Below, piece after piece: positions 34,497 through 48,480 of a DNA stretch of 64,000 nt. The notes under the pieces are model-generated. The model had not been told where the DNA came from, made no database searches, and saw nothing but the letters and a program-made list of their open reading frames with translations. Numbering within the stretch: the first letter of the stretch is position 1; every line of letters starts with the position of its first letter. Both the position numbers and the translations under genes were made by a program. Source of the DNA: Panopea generosa (Eukaryota; Mollusca; Bivalvia; Adapedonta; Hiatellidae); the NCBI GenBank assembly GCA_029582155.1, contig CM055907.1, positions 28,908,432 to 28,972,431 of the forward strand, read 5' to 3'.

Positions 34497-36805
34497 TCAC
34501 CTTTCAACCAAGGACGTCTCTATACACCTCCATTACATCACTGAGGCTGTCTATAAATACCTTCATTACATCACTAAAGACGTCTTTATATACCTCCAAT
34601 TCCCCGCTGAGGACGTCTCTATATACTTCCATAACATCACTGAGGACGTCTCTATATATCTCCATTACATCACTAAGGACGTCTCTATATACCTCCATTA
34701 CATCACTGAGGACGTCTCTATATATCTCCATTACATCAATGAGGACGTCTCTATATACCTCCATTACACCACTGAGGACGTCTCTATATATCTCCATTAC
34801 ATCACTAAGGACGTCTCTATATACCTCCATTACATCACTGAGGACGTCTCTATATACCTCCATTACATCACTGAGGACGTCTCTATATATCTCCATTACA
34901 TCACTAAGGACGTCTCTATATACCTCCATTACATCACTGAGGACGTCTCTATATACCTCTATTACATCACCAAGGACGTCTCTATATACCTCCATTACAC
35001 CACTGAGGACGTCTCTATATATCTCCATTACATCACTAAGGACGTCTCTATATACCTCCATTACATCACTGAGGACGACTCAATATACCTCCATTACATC
35101 ACTAAGGACGTCTCTATATACTTCCATTACACCACTGAGGACGTCTCTATATACCGCAATTACATCACTGAGGACGTATCAATATACCTCCTTTACATCA
35201 CTGATGACGTCTTCATATACCTCTATAACATCGCTGAGGACGTCTCTATATACCTCCATTACATCAATGAGGATGTCGTAATAAACCTCGTTACATCACT
35301 GAGGACGTCTCTATATCCCTCCATTACATCACTGAGGACGTCTCTATGTACCTCCATTACATCACTGAGGACGCCTCTATTTACCTCTATTGTACATCAC
35401 TGAGGACGTCTCTATATACCTCCATTACATCACCAAGGACGTCCCTATAAACCTCCATTACATCACTGAGGACGTCTCTATATATCTCCGTTACATCACT
35501 GAGGACGTCTAAATATACCTCCGTTACAACACTGAGGATGTCTCTATATACCTCCATAACATCACTGAGGGCGTCTCTATATACCTCCATAACATCACTA
35601 AGAACGTCTCTATATGCCTCCATTACATCACTGAGGACGTCTCTATATACTTCCATTACATCACTAGGACGTCTCTATAAATTTCCTTTTTATCACCAAG
35701 GACGTCTTTATATATTTCCTTTATAACACTAAGGGCGTCTCTATATAGTTCCTTTATATCACTTAGAATGTCTCTATATATTTCATTTATATCACCAAGG
35801 ACGTCTCTATATAATTCTTTTATATCACCAAGGACGCCTCTATATATTTCCTTTTTATCACCAAGGATGTCTCTATATAGTTCCTTTTTATCACCAAGGA
35901 CGTCTCTATATATTCCCTTTATATCACCAAGGACGTCTCTATATATTTCCTTTTTATCACCAACGATGTCTCTATAAATTCCCTTTATATCACCAAGGAC
36001 GTCTCTATATATTTCCTTTTTATCACCAAGGACGTCTCTATATATTCCCTTTATATCACCAAGGACGTCTCTATATATTCTCTTTATATCACCAAGGATG
36101 TCTCTATATATTTCCTTTTTATCACCAAGGACGTCTCTATATAATTCCTTTATATCACCAAGGACGTCTCTATATTATTCCTTTATATCACCAAGGAAGT
36201 CTGTATATATTCCCTTTATATCACCAAGGATGTCTCTATATATTTCCTTTTTATCACCAAGGACGTCTCTATAGTATTTCCTTTATATCACCAAGGACGT
36301 CTCTATATATTCCCATTATATCACCAAGGACGTCTCTATATATTTCTTTTTTATCACCAAGGACGTCTCTATATAATTCCTTTATATCACCAAGGACGTC
36401 TCTATATTATTACTTTATATCACTAATGACGTCTCTATATATTCCCTTTTTTATCACCAAGGACGTCTCTAAATATTTCCTTTATATCACCAAGGACGTC
36501 TCTATATATTCCCTTTATATCACCAAGGATGTCTCTATATATTCCCTTTATATCACCAAGGATGTCTCTATATATTTCCTTTTTATCACCAAGGACGTCT
36601 CTATATTATTTCCTTTATATCACCAAGGACGTCTCTATATATTCCTTTATATCACCAAGGACGTCTCTATATATTTCCTTTATATCACCAAGGACGTCTC
36701 TATATATTCCGTTTATATCACCAAGGACGTCTCTGTATATTCCTTTATATCACCAAGGACGTCTCTATATATTCCTTTATATCACCAAGGACGTCTCTAT
36801 ATATT
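34497..36805. repeat. 33-bp tandem array, two subdomains
   Basis: About 70 units of 33 bp with the constant core GACGTCTCTATATA. The left subdomain (34497-35665) has TCCATTACATCACTGAG before the core. The right subdomain (35666-36805) has TTTCCTTTTTATCACCAAG or CCTTTATATCACCAAG. The left half is open in several frames on both strands (e.g. 318 codons) because 33 is divisible by three. It is not considered coding. Confidence 0.95.
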
Positions 36806-37425
36806 ATGAGGTTATTTAACAGTGTTGAGTAAAATACTGAATTCTATTGGACGAGTACGCAGCAGTAATACTTCATATATGGACGAGGCGAAGCCGAGTC
36901 CAAATATGGATTATTACTGCTGCGTACGAGTCCAAATGAATTCAGTATTGTACTCAACACTGATAAATGACCTCTTTATTTCACACCATAATAAATAATG
37001 ACAAATGGCGGGAAAAGTACCATTTACATAACGGATTTTATTGACAATTTGAAAATTTCCTATTTTTCATAAAAATTATGTCATTGTGTATTTACGTGAT
37101 ATAACAAAACTGTACAATTTTCAACTTTGAAAACAATAAACTGTCGAAACACTTTATACAAGGGGAGTAACTCCGAACGACTCGGAAGGGTAAAAAATCG
37201 TACGAATTGTCCCGTCCAATATGGAAAAAATATGGATTTTTGGGATCGAGTCCAATACGAAAAAAATATGGTTTTCTTGGATTGTAGGTTTCTGATGATG
37301 CTATTATAGTCTTAAGAAACCGTAAATGCATATGAAATCGTACAGTACAATACTGGTTCCTATTTTATCGTCACGTGATGTAAACAAAAGTTTTCAATTG
37401 GTTTAAATCATACGGGTGTGAAATA
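36806..37425. mobile_element. Palindrome-headed insertion splitting the 33-bp array
   Basis: Unique 620-bp block inside the array. It begins with a long inverted repeat: GAGGTTATTTAACAGTGTTG at about 36806 pairs with CAACACTGATAAATGACCTC ending near 36973. The arms are ~75 bp around the centre GGACGAGGCGAAGCCGAGTC (36881-36900). A further motif TTTATTTCACACC (36975-36987) is inverted at 37412-37424 (GGTGTGAAATAAT), so the block may be a composite of two non-autonomous elements. Array units resume at 37426. Confidence 0.7.
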
Positions 37426-37600
37426 ATCCTTTATATTACCAAGGATGTCTCTATATATTTCCTTTTTATTACCAAGGATGTCTCTATATATTTCCTTTTT
37501 ATTACCAAGGACGTCTCTATATATTCCTTTATATCACCAAGGACGTCTCTATATATTCCCTTTATATCACCAAGGACGTCTCTATATATTATAATGCCTT
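37426..37600. repeat. Continuation of the 33-bp array
   Basis: About five units of the CCAAGGACGTCTCTATATAT class, continuing the right subdomain after the insertion. One more degraded unit lies at 37688-37715 beyond the hairpin. Confidence 0.9.
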
Positions 37601-37618
37601 TCTATCCAATGTCTTTAA

Positions 37619-37675
37619 AAAATCAGATCAACTTTAGCTTCAATACTCTATTGAAGCTAAAGTTGTTCTGATTTT
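37619..37675. repeat. Near-perfect 26-bp hairpin
   Basis: The left arm 37619-37644 starts AAAATCAGATCAACTTTAGC. The right arm is 37650-37675. They are reverse complements with one mismatch and enclose the 5-nt loop ACTCT. It lies between array units. Confidence 0.9.
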
Positions 37676-37736
37676 AATGAGATTGCTTAATATCACCAAT
37701 GACGTCTCTATATTAATCTTTATCAACAATGTCTTC

Positions 37737-37737
<1 letters not shown>

Positions 37738-37782
<45 letters not shown>

Positions 37783-37783
37783 T
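37738..37783. repeat. (AAT)n microsatellite
   Basis: About 15 uninterrupted AAT/ATA triplets. Confidence 0.95.
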
Positions 37784-38585
37784 AAACTTAATAATATCTG
37801 CGTATTTAAATTTTAATTTCAGCTGCCAGGTGCATGCACGGATATTTTCGGAAATGCCTCTGGATAAACTATTGTCAGTATTTTGATTAGTATCAATTTA
37901 ATAGCTCTTAAGTTAATTATGGTATTGAATCGGTATACAAGCACTATTTTATGTACATACCTTTAGAGAAAGTCTACATTTGCAGCTTTTACGTATAATT
38001 AGCCAATATAATTCCTTTGAATCACTGACCCACGCAAGCATTATTTTGAAACTAAAACTAATATAAAACTGTTTTATTATTATTTTCTTTACCGTGTATT
38101 TCGTTGTCTTTGCATGCTCTTGTTCATAACCAACAAATTGGTTGTTTGGGTATCATATGTATTGACTATGACTTAATAATACTGGTATTTATATATGTTA
38201 ATAATCAGCATTCAAAATATGCTTTTGCGATCATAAACTTACTTTTTTCTATATCAAGCCTTACTATCATTAACACAAGGCTATTTGTTTACATTTTTGG
38301 TTCCGCATGAATGTTCTAAAACGGGTCATATTTCCCACAGTATCCTGGTGTCGGTATGTTCACGGACTGAAATAAGAACTGTTCTAGACTATATTAAGCG
38401 ATTAACAAGATGTGTTTACACATTTCAGGATTAATTTATTGAGTAATAAATAAAGCTGGTAAGAAGTTACTTTTTTTATTTGTCGTTGCCATTCAATCGT
38501 CTGTAACCTAAAGATACTGGGAGTAGGTTGGTAAACACTGCTGATCTTCGGTGCTCGTGTACTTGTGTGCAATGTGTCAGCTTCC
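37784..38585. other. Unique AT-rich stretch
   Basis: No supported exon. Short open frames lack motifs. Confidence 0.4.
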
Positions 38586-41040
38586 TGTCTATAATCTTCG
38601 TGTAACTCTGCCTAGCTGTAACTTTGTCTACCTGTCACATTGTCTACCTGTAACTTTGTCTACCTGTCACATTGTCTACTTGTAATAAAATCTTCATGTA
38701 ACTCTGTCTGCATATGTCACTATGTCTACCTTATGTCTACATGTCACATTATCTACCTGTCACATTGTCTACTTGTCACATTGTTACATTGTCTACTTGT
38801 CACACTGTCCACCTGTCACACATTGTCTAATTGTCATTTCTATCTATCACATTGTCTTACCTGTTTCATTATCTACCTGTCCCAGTGTTTACCTGTCATA
38901 TAATCTTTATGTAACTCTGTCTACACATGTCACTGGTCTACCATTAACACTGTTTACATACCACAGTGTCTACCTGTAACATTGTCTACTGATCACATTG
39001 TCTACTTGTCACATTGCCTACCTGTCACATTGTATAATCTTTGTGTAACTCTATCTACACATGTCACTTTGTCTACATGTCATAATGTTGTTAACCTGTC
39101 ACATTGTCTTTCTGTCACATTTGTTGACATAGAACATTGCTTTCTCATAACATTATCTACTTGTCTATCTGTAACTTTGTAACTTGTCATATAAACATGC
39201 GAAGCTTTGTCTACCTGTTATGTTGCCTTCCTGTAATTGTGTTTACCTGTCACATTTTCTACCTTTGTTCTGTCTACCTGTCATGTTGCCTTCCTATAAT
39301 TATGTTTACCTGTCACATTTTTCTACTTTTGATCTGTCTACCTGTCATGTTGCCTTCCTGTAATTATGCTTACCTGTCACATTTTATACCTTTGTTCTGT
39401 CTACCTGTCATATTGTCAGTCACTGTCTATCTGTCTCATTGTCTACCTATCACATTTTATACCTTTGTTCTGTTTACCTGTCATATTGTCAATCATTGTC
39501 TATCTGTCATATTGTCTAACTATCACATTTTTTACCTTTGTTCTATTTACCTGTCATATTGTCAATCATTGTCTATCTGTCACATCGTTTACCTATCACA
39601 TTTTCTACCTTTGTTCTGTTTACCTGTCATATTGTCAATCATTGTCTATCTGTCATATTGTCTAACTATCACATTTTTTACCTTTGTTCTATTTACCTGT
39701 CATATTGTCAATCATTGTCTATCTGTCACATCGTTTACCTATCACATTTTCTAACTTTGTTCTGTTTACCTGTCATATTGTCAATCATTGTCTATCTGTC
39801 TCATTGTCTACCTATCACATTTTCTACCTTTGTTCTATTTACCTGTTATATTGTCAATCATTGTCTATCTGTCACATCGTTTACCTATCACATTTTCTAC
39901 CTTTGTTCTATTTACCTGTTATATTGTCAATCATTGTCTATCTTCTCATTGTCTACCTATCACATTTTCTATCTTTGTTCTGTTTACCTGTCATATTGTC
40001 AATCATTGTCTATCTGTCACATTGTTTACCTATCACATTTTCTATCTTTGTTCTGTTTACCTGTTATATTCTCAATCATTGTCTACCCATCACATTTGTC
40101 ATTTTCTATCTTTGTTCTGTTTACCTGTCATATTGTCAATCATTGTCTATCTGTCACATTGTCTACCTATCACATTTTTTATCTTTGTTCTATTTACCTG
40201 TTATATTGTCAATCATTGTCTATCTGTCACATTGTGTACCTATCACATTTTCTATCTTTGTTCTGTTTACCTGTCATATTGTCAATCATTGTCTACCCAT
40301 CACATTTGTCATTTTCTATCTTTGTTCTGTTTACCTGTCATATTGTCAATCATTGTCTTTCTGTTTCATTGACTACCTATCACATTTTCTATCTTTGTTC
40401 TGTTTACCTGTCATATTGTCAATCATTGTCTATCTGTCTCATTGTCTATCTATCACATTTTCTACCTTTGTTCTGTTTACCTGTCATATTGTCAATCATT
40501 GTCTATCTGTCTCATTGACTACCTATCACATTTTCTACATTTGTTCTATTTACCTGTCATATTGTCAGTCATTGTCTATCTGTCACATTGTCTACCTATC
40601 ATATTTTCTATCTTTGTTCTGTTTACCAGTCATATTGTCAATCATTGTCTATCTGTCACATTGTCTACCTATCACATTTTCTATCTTTGGTCTGTTTACC
40701 TGTCATAATTATTGTCAATCATTGTCTATCTGTCACATTGTGTACCTATCACATTTTCTATCTTTGTTCTGTTTACCTGTCATATTGTCAATCATTTTCT
40801 ATCTGTCACATTGTCTACCTATCACATTTTCTATCTTTGTTCTGTTAACCTGTAATATTGTCAATCATTGTCTATCTGTCACATTGTCTACCAATCACAT
40901 TTTCTATCTTTGTTCTGTTTACCTGTCATATTGTCAATCATTGTCTATCTGTCACATTGTCTACCTATCACATGTTCTATCTTTGTTCTGTTTACCTGTC
41001 ATATTGTCAATCATTGTCTATCTTCTCATTGTCTACCTAT
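38586..41040. repeat. CTACCTGTCACATTGT-type array, 16-bp seed and 73-bp higher-order unit
   Basis: The left part (38586-39200) is irregular 15-16 bp repetition of GTCTACCTGTCACATT with CTTCATGTAACTCTG inserts. From about 39200 a 73-bp unit dominates: TTCTGTTTACCTGTCATATT, GTCAATCATTGTCTATCTGT, CACATTGTCTACCTATCACA, TTTTCTATCTTTG, about 24 copies. The long open frames (up to 492 codons, VILSIIVYLSHCLPITFS-like) are present in several overlapping frames and are not credited as genes. Confidence 0.95.
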
Positions 41041-44000
41041 CAAATTACAATGTACTTCATGTTACTCTACACACATCATGTCTACACACATCACTAGTTT
41101 TGTCTACCATTAATACTGTCTACCTGTCACATTGTGTACCTGTCATGTTACCTGCCAAATAATCTTCATGTAACTCTGTCTACACACATCACAAGTATGT
41201 CTACCATTAATACTGTCTACCTGTCTCACTGTCTACCTGTCACATTACCTGCCATATAATCTTCATGTAACTCTGTCTACACACATCACTAGTATGTCTA
41301 CCATTAATACTGTCTACCTGTCACATTGTCTACCTGTCACATTACCTGCAGTATAATCATGTAACTCTGTCTACACACATCACCAGTATGTCTACCATTA
41401 ATACTGTCTATCTGTCACATTGTCTACCTGTCACATTACCTGCCACATTACCTTCATGTAACTCTGTCTACACACATCACTAGTATGTCTACCATTAATA
41501 CTGTCTACCTGTCACATTACCTGCCATATTACATACATTCATGTAACTCTGTCTACACACGTCACTAGTTTGTCTACCATTAATACTGTCTACCTGTCAC
41601 ATTGTCTACCTGTCACATTACCTGCCATATTACCTTCATGTAACTTTGTCTACACACATCACTAGTATGTCTACCATTAATACTGTCTACCTGTCACATT
41701 GTCTACCTGTCACATTACCTGCCATATTACCTTCATGTTACTCTGTCTACACACATCACTAGTATGTCTACCATTAATACTGTCTACCTGTCACATTACC
41801 TGCCATATTACCTTCATGTAACTCTGTCTACACACATCACTAGTTTGTCTACCATTAATACTGTCTACCTGTCACATTGTCTACCTGTCACATTACCTGC
41901 CATATTACCTTCATGTAACTCTGTCTATACACATCACTAGTATGTCTACCATTAATACTGTCTACCTGTCACATTGTCTACCTTTCACATTACCTGCCAT
42001 ATTACCTTCATGTAACTCTGTCTACACACATCACTAGTATGTCTACCATTAATACTGTCTACCTGTCACATTGTCTACCTTTCACATTACCTGCCATATT
42101 ACCTTCATGTTACTCTGTCTACACACATCACTAGTATGTCTACCATTAATACTGTCTACCTGTCACATTACCTGCCATATTACCTTCATGTAACTCTGTC
42201 TACACACATCACTAGTTTGTCTACCATTAATACTGTCTACCTGTCACATTGTCTACCTGTCACATTACCTGCCATATTACCTTCATGTAACTCTGTCTAC
42301 ACACGTCACTAGTTTGTCTACCATTAATACTGTCTACCTGTCACATTGTCTACCTGTCACATTACCTGCCATATTACCTTCATGTAACTCTGTCTACACA
42401 CATCACTAGTTTGTCTACCATTAATACTGTCTACCTGTCACATTGTCTACCTGTCACATTACCTGCCATATTACCTTCATGTTACTCTGTCTACACACAT
42501 CACTAGATTTTCTACCATTAATACTGTCTACCTGTCACATTGTCTACCTGTCATATTACCTGCCATATTACCTTCATGTAACTCTGTCTACACACATCAC
42601 TAGTTTGTCTACCATTAATACTGTCTACCTGTCACATTGTCTACCTGTCACATTACCTGCCATATTACCTTCATGTAACTCTGTCTACACACATCACTAG
42701 TTTGTCTACCATTAATACTGTCTACCTGTCACATTGTCTACCTGTCACATTACCTGCCATATTACATTCATGTTACTCTGTCTACACACATCACTAGATT
42801 TTCTACCATTAATACTGTCTACCTGTCACATTGTCTACCTGTCATATTACCTGCCATATTACCTTCATGTAACTCTGTCTACACACATCACTAGTATGTC
42901 TACCATTAATACTGTCTACCTGTCACATTGTCTACCTGTCACATTACCTGCCATATTACCTTCATGTAACTCTGTCTACACACATCACTAGTTTGTCTAC
43001 CATTAATACTGTCTACCTGTCACATTACCTGCCACATTACCTTCATGTTACTCTGTCTACACACATCACTAGTATGTCTACCATTAATACTGTCTACCTG
43101 TCACATTGTCTACCTGTCACATTACCTGCCACATTACCTTCATGTAACTCTGTCTACACACATCACTAGTTTGTCTACCATTAATACTGTCTACCTGTCA
43201 CATTGTCTACCTTTCACATTACCTGCCATATTACCTTCATGTAACTCTGTCTACACACATCACTAGTTTGTCTACCATTAATACTGTCTACCTGTCACAT
43301 TGTCTACCTGTCACATTACCTGCCACATTACCTTCATGTAACATCACTAGTTTGTCTACCATTAATACTGTCTACCTGTCACATTGTCTACCTTTCATAT
43401 TACCTGCCATATTACCTTCATGTAACTCTGTCTACACACATCACTAGTTTGTCTACCATTAATACTGTCTACCTGTCACATTGTCTACCTGTCACATTAC
43501 CTGCCACATTACCTTCATGTAACTCTGTCTACACACATCACTAGTTTGTCTACCATTAATACTGTCTACCTGTCACATTGTCTACCTGTCACATTACCTG
43601 CCACATTACCTTCATGTAACTCTGTCTACACACATCACTAGTTTGTCTACCATTAATACTGTCTACCTGTCACATTGTCTACCTGTCACATTACCTGCCA
43701 CATTACCTTCTTGTAACTCTGTCTTCACACATCACTAGTTTGTCTACCATTAATACTGTCTACCTGTCACATTGTCTACCTTTCACATTACCTGCCATAT
43801 TACCTTCATGTAACTCTGTCTACACACATCACTAGTTTGTCTACCATTAATACTGTCTACCTGTCACATTGTCTACTTGTCACATTACCTGCCATATTAC
43901 CTTCATGAAACTCTGTCTACACACATCACTAGTTTGTCTACCATTAATACTGTCATCCTGTCACATTGTCTACCTGTCACATTACCTGCCATTTTACCTT

Positions 44001-47000
44001 CATGTTACTCTGTCTACACACATCACTAGTATGTCTACCATTAATACTGTCTACCTGTCACATTGTCTACCTGTCACATTACCTGCCATATTACATTCAT
44101 GTTACTCTGTCTACACACATCACTAGATTTTCTACCATTAATACTGTCTACCTGTCACATTGTCTACCTGTCATATTACCTGCCATATTACCTTCATGTA
44201 ACTCTGTCTACACACATCACTAGTTTGTCTACCATTAATACTGTCTACCTGTCACATTGTCTACCTGTCACATTGTCTACCTGTCACATTACCTGCCATA
44301 TTACCTTCATGTTACTCTGTCTACACACATCACTAGTATGTCTACCATTAATACTGTCTACCTGTCACATTGTCTACCTGTCACATTACCTGCCATATTA
44401 CCTTCATGTAACTCTGTCTACACACATCACTAGTATGTCTACCATTAATACTGTCTACCTGTCACATTGTCTACCTTTCACATTACCTGCCATATTACCT
44501 TCATGTAACTCTGTCTACACACATCACTAGTTTGTCTACCATTAATACTGTCTACCTGTCACATTGTCTACCTGTCACATTACCTGCCACATTACCTTCA
44601 TGTAACTCTGTCTACACACATCACTAGTTTGTCTACCATTAATACTGTCTACCTGTCACATTGTCTACCTGTCACATTACCTGCCACATTACCTTCATGT
44701 AACTCTGTCTACACACGTCACTAGTATGTCTACCATTAATACTGTCTACCTGTCACATTGTCTACCTGTCACATTACCTGCCACATTACCTTCTTGTAAC
44801 TCTGTCTTCACACATCACTAGTTTGTCTACCATTAATACTGTCTACCTGTCACATTGTCTACCTGTAACATTACCTGCCATATTACCTTCATGTAACTCT
44901 GTCTACACACATCACTAGTTTGTCTACCATTAATACTGTCTACCTGTCACATTGTCTACTTGTCACATTACCTGCCATATTACCTTCATGTAACTCTGTC
45001 TACACACATCACTAGTTTGTCTACCATTAATACTGTCTACCTGTCACATTGTCTACCTTTCACATTACCTGCCATATTACCTTCATGTAACTCTGTCTAC
45101 ACACATCACTAGTTTGTCTACCATTAATACTGTCTACCTGTCACATTGTCTACCTGTCACATTACCTGCCACATTACCTTCATGTAACTCTGTCTACACA
45201 CATCACTAGATTGTCTACCATTAATACTGTCTACCTGTCACATTGTCTACCTGTCACATTACCTGCCATATTACATTCATGTAACTCTGTCTACACACAT
45301 CACTAGTTTGTCTACCATTAATACTGTCTACCTGTCACATTACCTGCCATATTACATTCATGTAACTCTGTCTACACACATCACTAGTTTGTCTACCATT
45401 AATACTGTCTACCTGTCACAGTGTCTACCTGTCACATTACCTGCCATATTACATTCATGTAACTCTGTCTACACACATCACTAGTTTGTCTACCATTTAT
45501 ACTGTCTACCTGTCACATTACCTGCCATATTACCTTCATGTAACTCTGTCTACACACATCACTAGTTTGTCTACCATTAATACTGTCTACCTGTCACATT
45601 GTCTACCTTTCACATTACCTGCCATATTACCTTCATGTAACTCTGTCTACACACATCACTAGTTTGTCTACCATTAATACTGTCTACCTGTCACATTGTC
45701 TACCTGTCACATTACCTGCCATATTACATTCATGTAACTCTGTCTACACACATCACTAGTTTGTCTACCATTAATACTGTCTACTTGTCACATTGTCTAC
45801 CTTTCACATTACCTGCCATATTACCTTCATGTAACTCTGTCTACACACATCACTAGTTTGTCTACCATTAATACTGTCTACCTGTCACATTACCTGCCAT
45901 ATTACCTTCATGTAACTCTGTCTACACACATCACTAGTTTGTCTACCATTAATACTGTCTACCTGTCACATTGTCTACCTTTCACATTACCTGCCATATT
46001 ACCATCATGTAACTCTGTCTACACACATCACTAGTTTGTCTACCATTAATATTGTCTACCTGTCACATTGTCTACCTGTCACATTACCTGCCATATTACA
46101 TTCATGTAACTCTTTCTACACACATCACTAGTTTGTCTACCATTAATACTGTCTACCTGTCACATTGTCTACTTGTCACATTACCTGCCATATTACCTTC
46201 ATGTAACTCTGTCTACACACATCACTAGTTTGTCTACCATTAATACTGTCTACCTGTCACATTGTCTACCTGTCACATTACCTGCCACATTACCTTCATG
46301 TAACTCTGTCTTCACACATCACTAGTTTGTCTACCATTAATACTGTCTACCTGTCACATTGTCTACCTGTCACATTACCTGCCATATTACATTCATGTAA
46401 CTCTGTCTACACACATCACTAGTTTGTCTACCATTAATACTGTCTACCTGTCACATTACCTGCCATATTACCTTCATGTAACTCTGTCTACACACATCAC
46501 TAGTTTGTCTACCATTAATACTGTCTACCTGTCACATTGTCTACCTGTCACATTACCTGCCACATTACCTTCATGTAACTCTGTCTACACACATCACTAG
46601 TTTGTCTACCATTAATACTGTCTACCTGTCACATTGTCTACCTGTCACATTACCTGCCACATTACCTTCATGTAACTCTGTCTACACACATCACTAGTTT
46701 GTCTACCATTAATACTGTCTACCTGTCACATTGTCTACCTGTCACATTACCTGCCACATTACCTTCTTGTAACTCTGTCTTCACACATCACTAGTTTGTC
46801 TACCATTAATACTGTCTACCTGTCACATTGTCTACCTGTCACATTACCTGCCATATTACATTCATGTAACTCTGTCTACACACATCACTAGTTTGTCTAC
46901 CATTAATACTGTCTACCTGTCACATTACCTGCCATATTACCTTCATGTAACTCTGTCTACACACATCACTAGTTTGTCTACCATTAATACTGTCTACCTG

Positions 47001-48480
47001 TCACATTGTCTACCTGTCACATTACCTGCCACATTACCTTCATGTAACTCTGTCTACACACATCACTAGTTTGTCTACCATTAATACTGTCTACCTGTCA
47101 CATTGTCTACCTGTCACATTACCTGCCACATTACCTTCATGTAACTCTGTCTACACACATCACTAGTTTGTCTACCATTAATACTGTCTACCTGTCACAT
47201 TGTCTACCTGTCACATTACCTGCCACATTACCTTCTTGTAACTCTGTCTTCACACATCACTAGTTTGTCTACCATTAATACTGTCTACCTGTCACATTGT
47301 CTACCTGTCACATTACCTGCCATATTACATTCATGTAACTCTTTCTACACACATCACTAGTTTGTCTACCATTAATACTGTCTACCTGTCACATTACCTG
47401 CCATATTACCTTCATGTAACTCTGTCTACACACATCACTAGTTTGTCTACCATTAATACTGTCTACCTGTCACATTGTCTACCTGTCACATTACCTGCCA
47501 CATTACCTTCTTGTAACTCTGTCTTCACACATCACTAGTTTGTCTACCATTAATACTGTCTACCTGTCACATTGTCTACCTGTCACATTACCTGCCATAT
47601 TACCTTCATGTAACTCTGTCTACACACATCACTAGTTTGTCTACCATTAATACTGTCTACCTGTCACATTGTCTACCTTTCACATTACCTGCCATATTAC
47701 CTTCATGTAACTCTGTCTACACACATCACTAGTTTGTCTACCATTAATACTGTCTACCTGTCACATTGTCTACTTGTCACATTACCTGCCATATTACCTT
47801 CATGTAACTCTGTCTACACACATCACTAGTTTGTCTACCATTAATACTGTCTTCCTGTCACATTGTCTACCTGTCACATTACCTGCCATTTTACCTTCAT
47901 GTTACTCTGTCTACACACATCACTAGTATGTCTACCATTAATACTGTCTACCTGTCACATTGTCTACCTGTCACATTACCTGCCATATTACATTCATGTT
48001 ACTCTGTCTACACACATCACTAGATTTTCTACCATTAATACTGTCTACCTGTCACATTGTCTACCTGTCATATTACCTGCCATATTACCTTCATGTAACT
48101 CTGTCTACACACATCACTAGTTTGTCTACCATTAATACTGTCTACCTGTCACATTGTCTACCTGTCACATTGTCTACCTGTCACATTACCTGCCATATTA
48201 CCTTCATGTTACTCTGTCTACACACATCACTAGTATGTCTACCATTAATACTGTCTACCTGTCACATTGTCTACCTGTCACATTACCTGCCATATTACCT
48301 TCATGTAACTCTGTCTACACACATCACTAGTATGTCTACCATTAATACTGTCTACCTGTCACATTGTCTACCTTTCACATTACCTGCCATATTACCTTCA
48401 TGTAACTCTGTCTACACACATCACTAGTTTGTCTACCATTAATACTGTCTACCTGTCACATTACCTGCCAAATAATCTTC
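41040..48480. repeat. 97-bp tandem array with 469-bp and larger duplications
   Basis: Unit of 97 bp: TTCATGTAACTCTGTCTACA, CACATCACTAGTTTGTCTAC, CATTAATACTGTCTACCTGT, CACATTGTCTACCTGTCACA, TTACCTGCCATATTACC. An 81-82 bp variant lacks one 16-bp CACATTGTCTACCTGT submodule. About 77 copies. A 469-bp composite (four 97-bp units plus one short unit) repeats in series at about 46381, 46850 and 47319. A longer block around 43860-44560 recurs at 47757-48455, an offset of 3897 bp. Confidence 0.95.

Noticed and set aside
34447-35403. 318-codon repeat protein (DVSIYLHYITE units)
   Set aside because: 33-bp array open in at least two + frames and one - frame. Units are shared with a neighbouring subdomain that is not open over long stretches.
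39684-41162. 492-codon open frame
   Set aside because: Lies wholly in the 73-bp array. Other overlapping frames are also open (e.g. 326 codons), the peptide is a low-complexity repeat with no domain, and there is no promoter or splice context.
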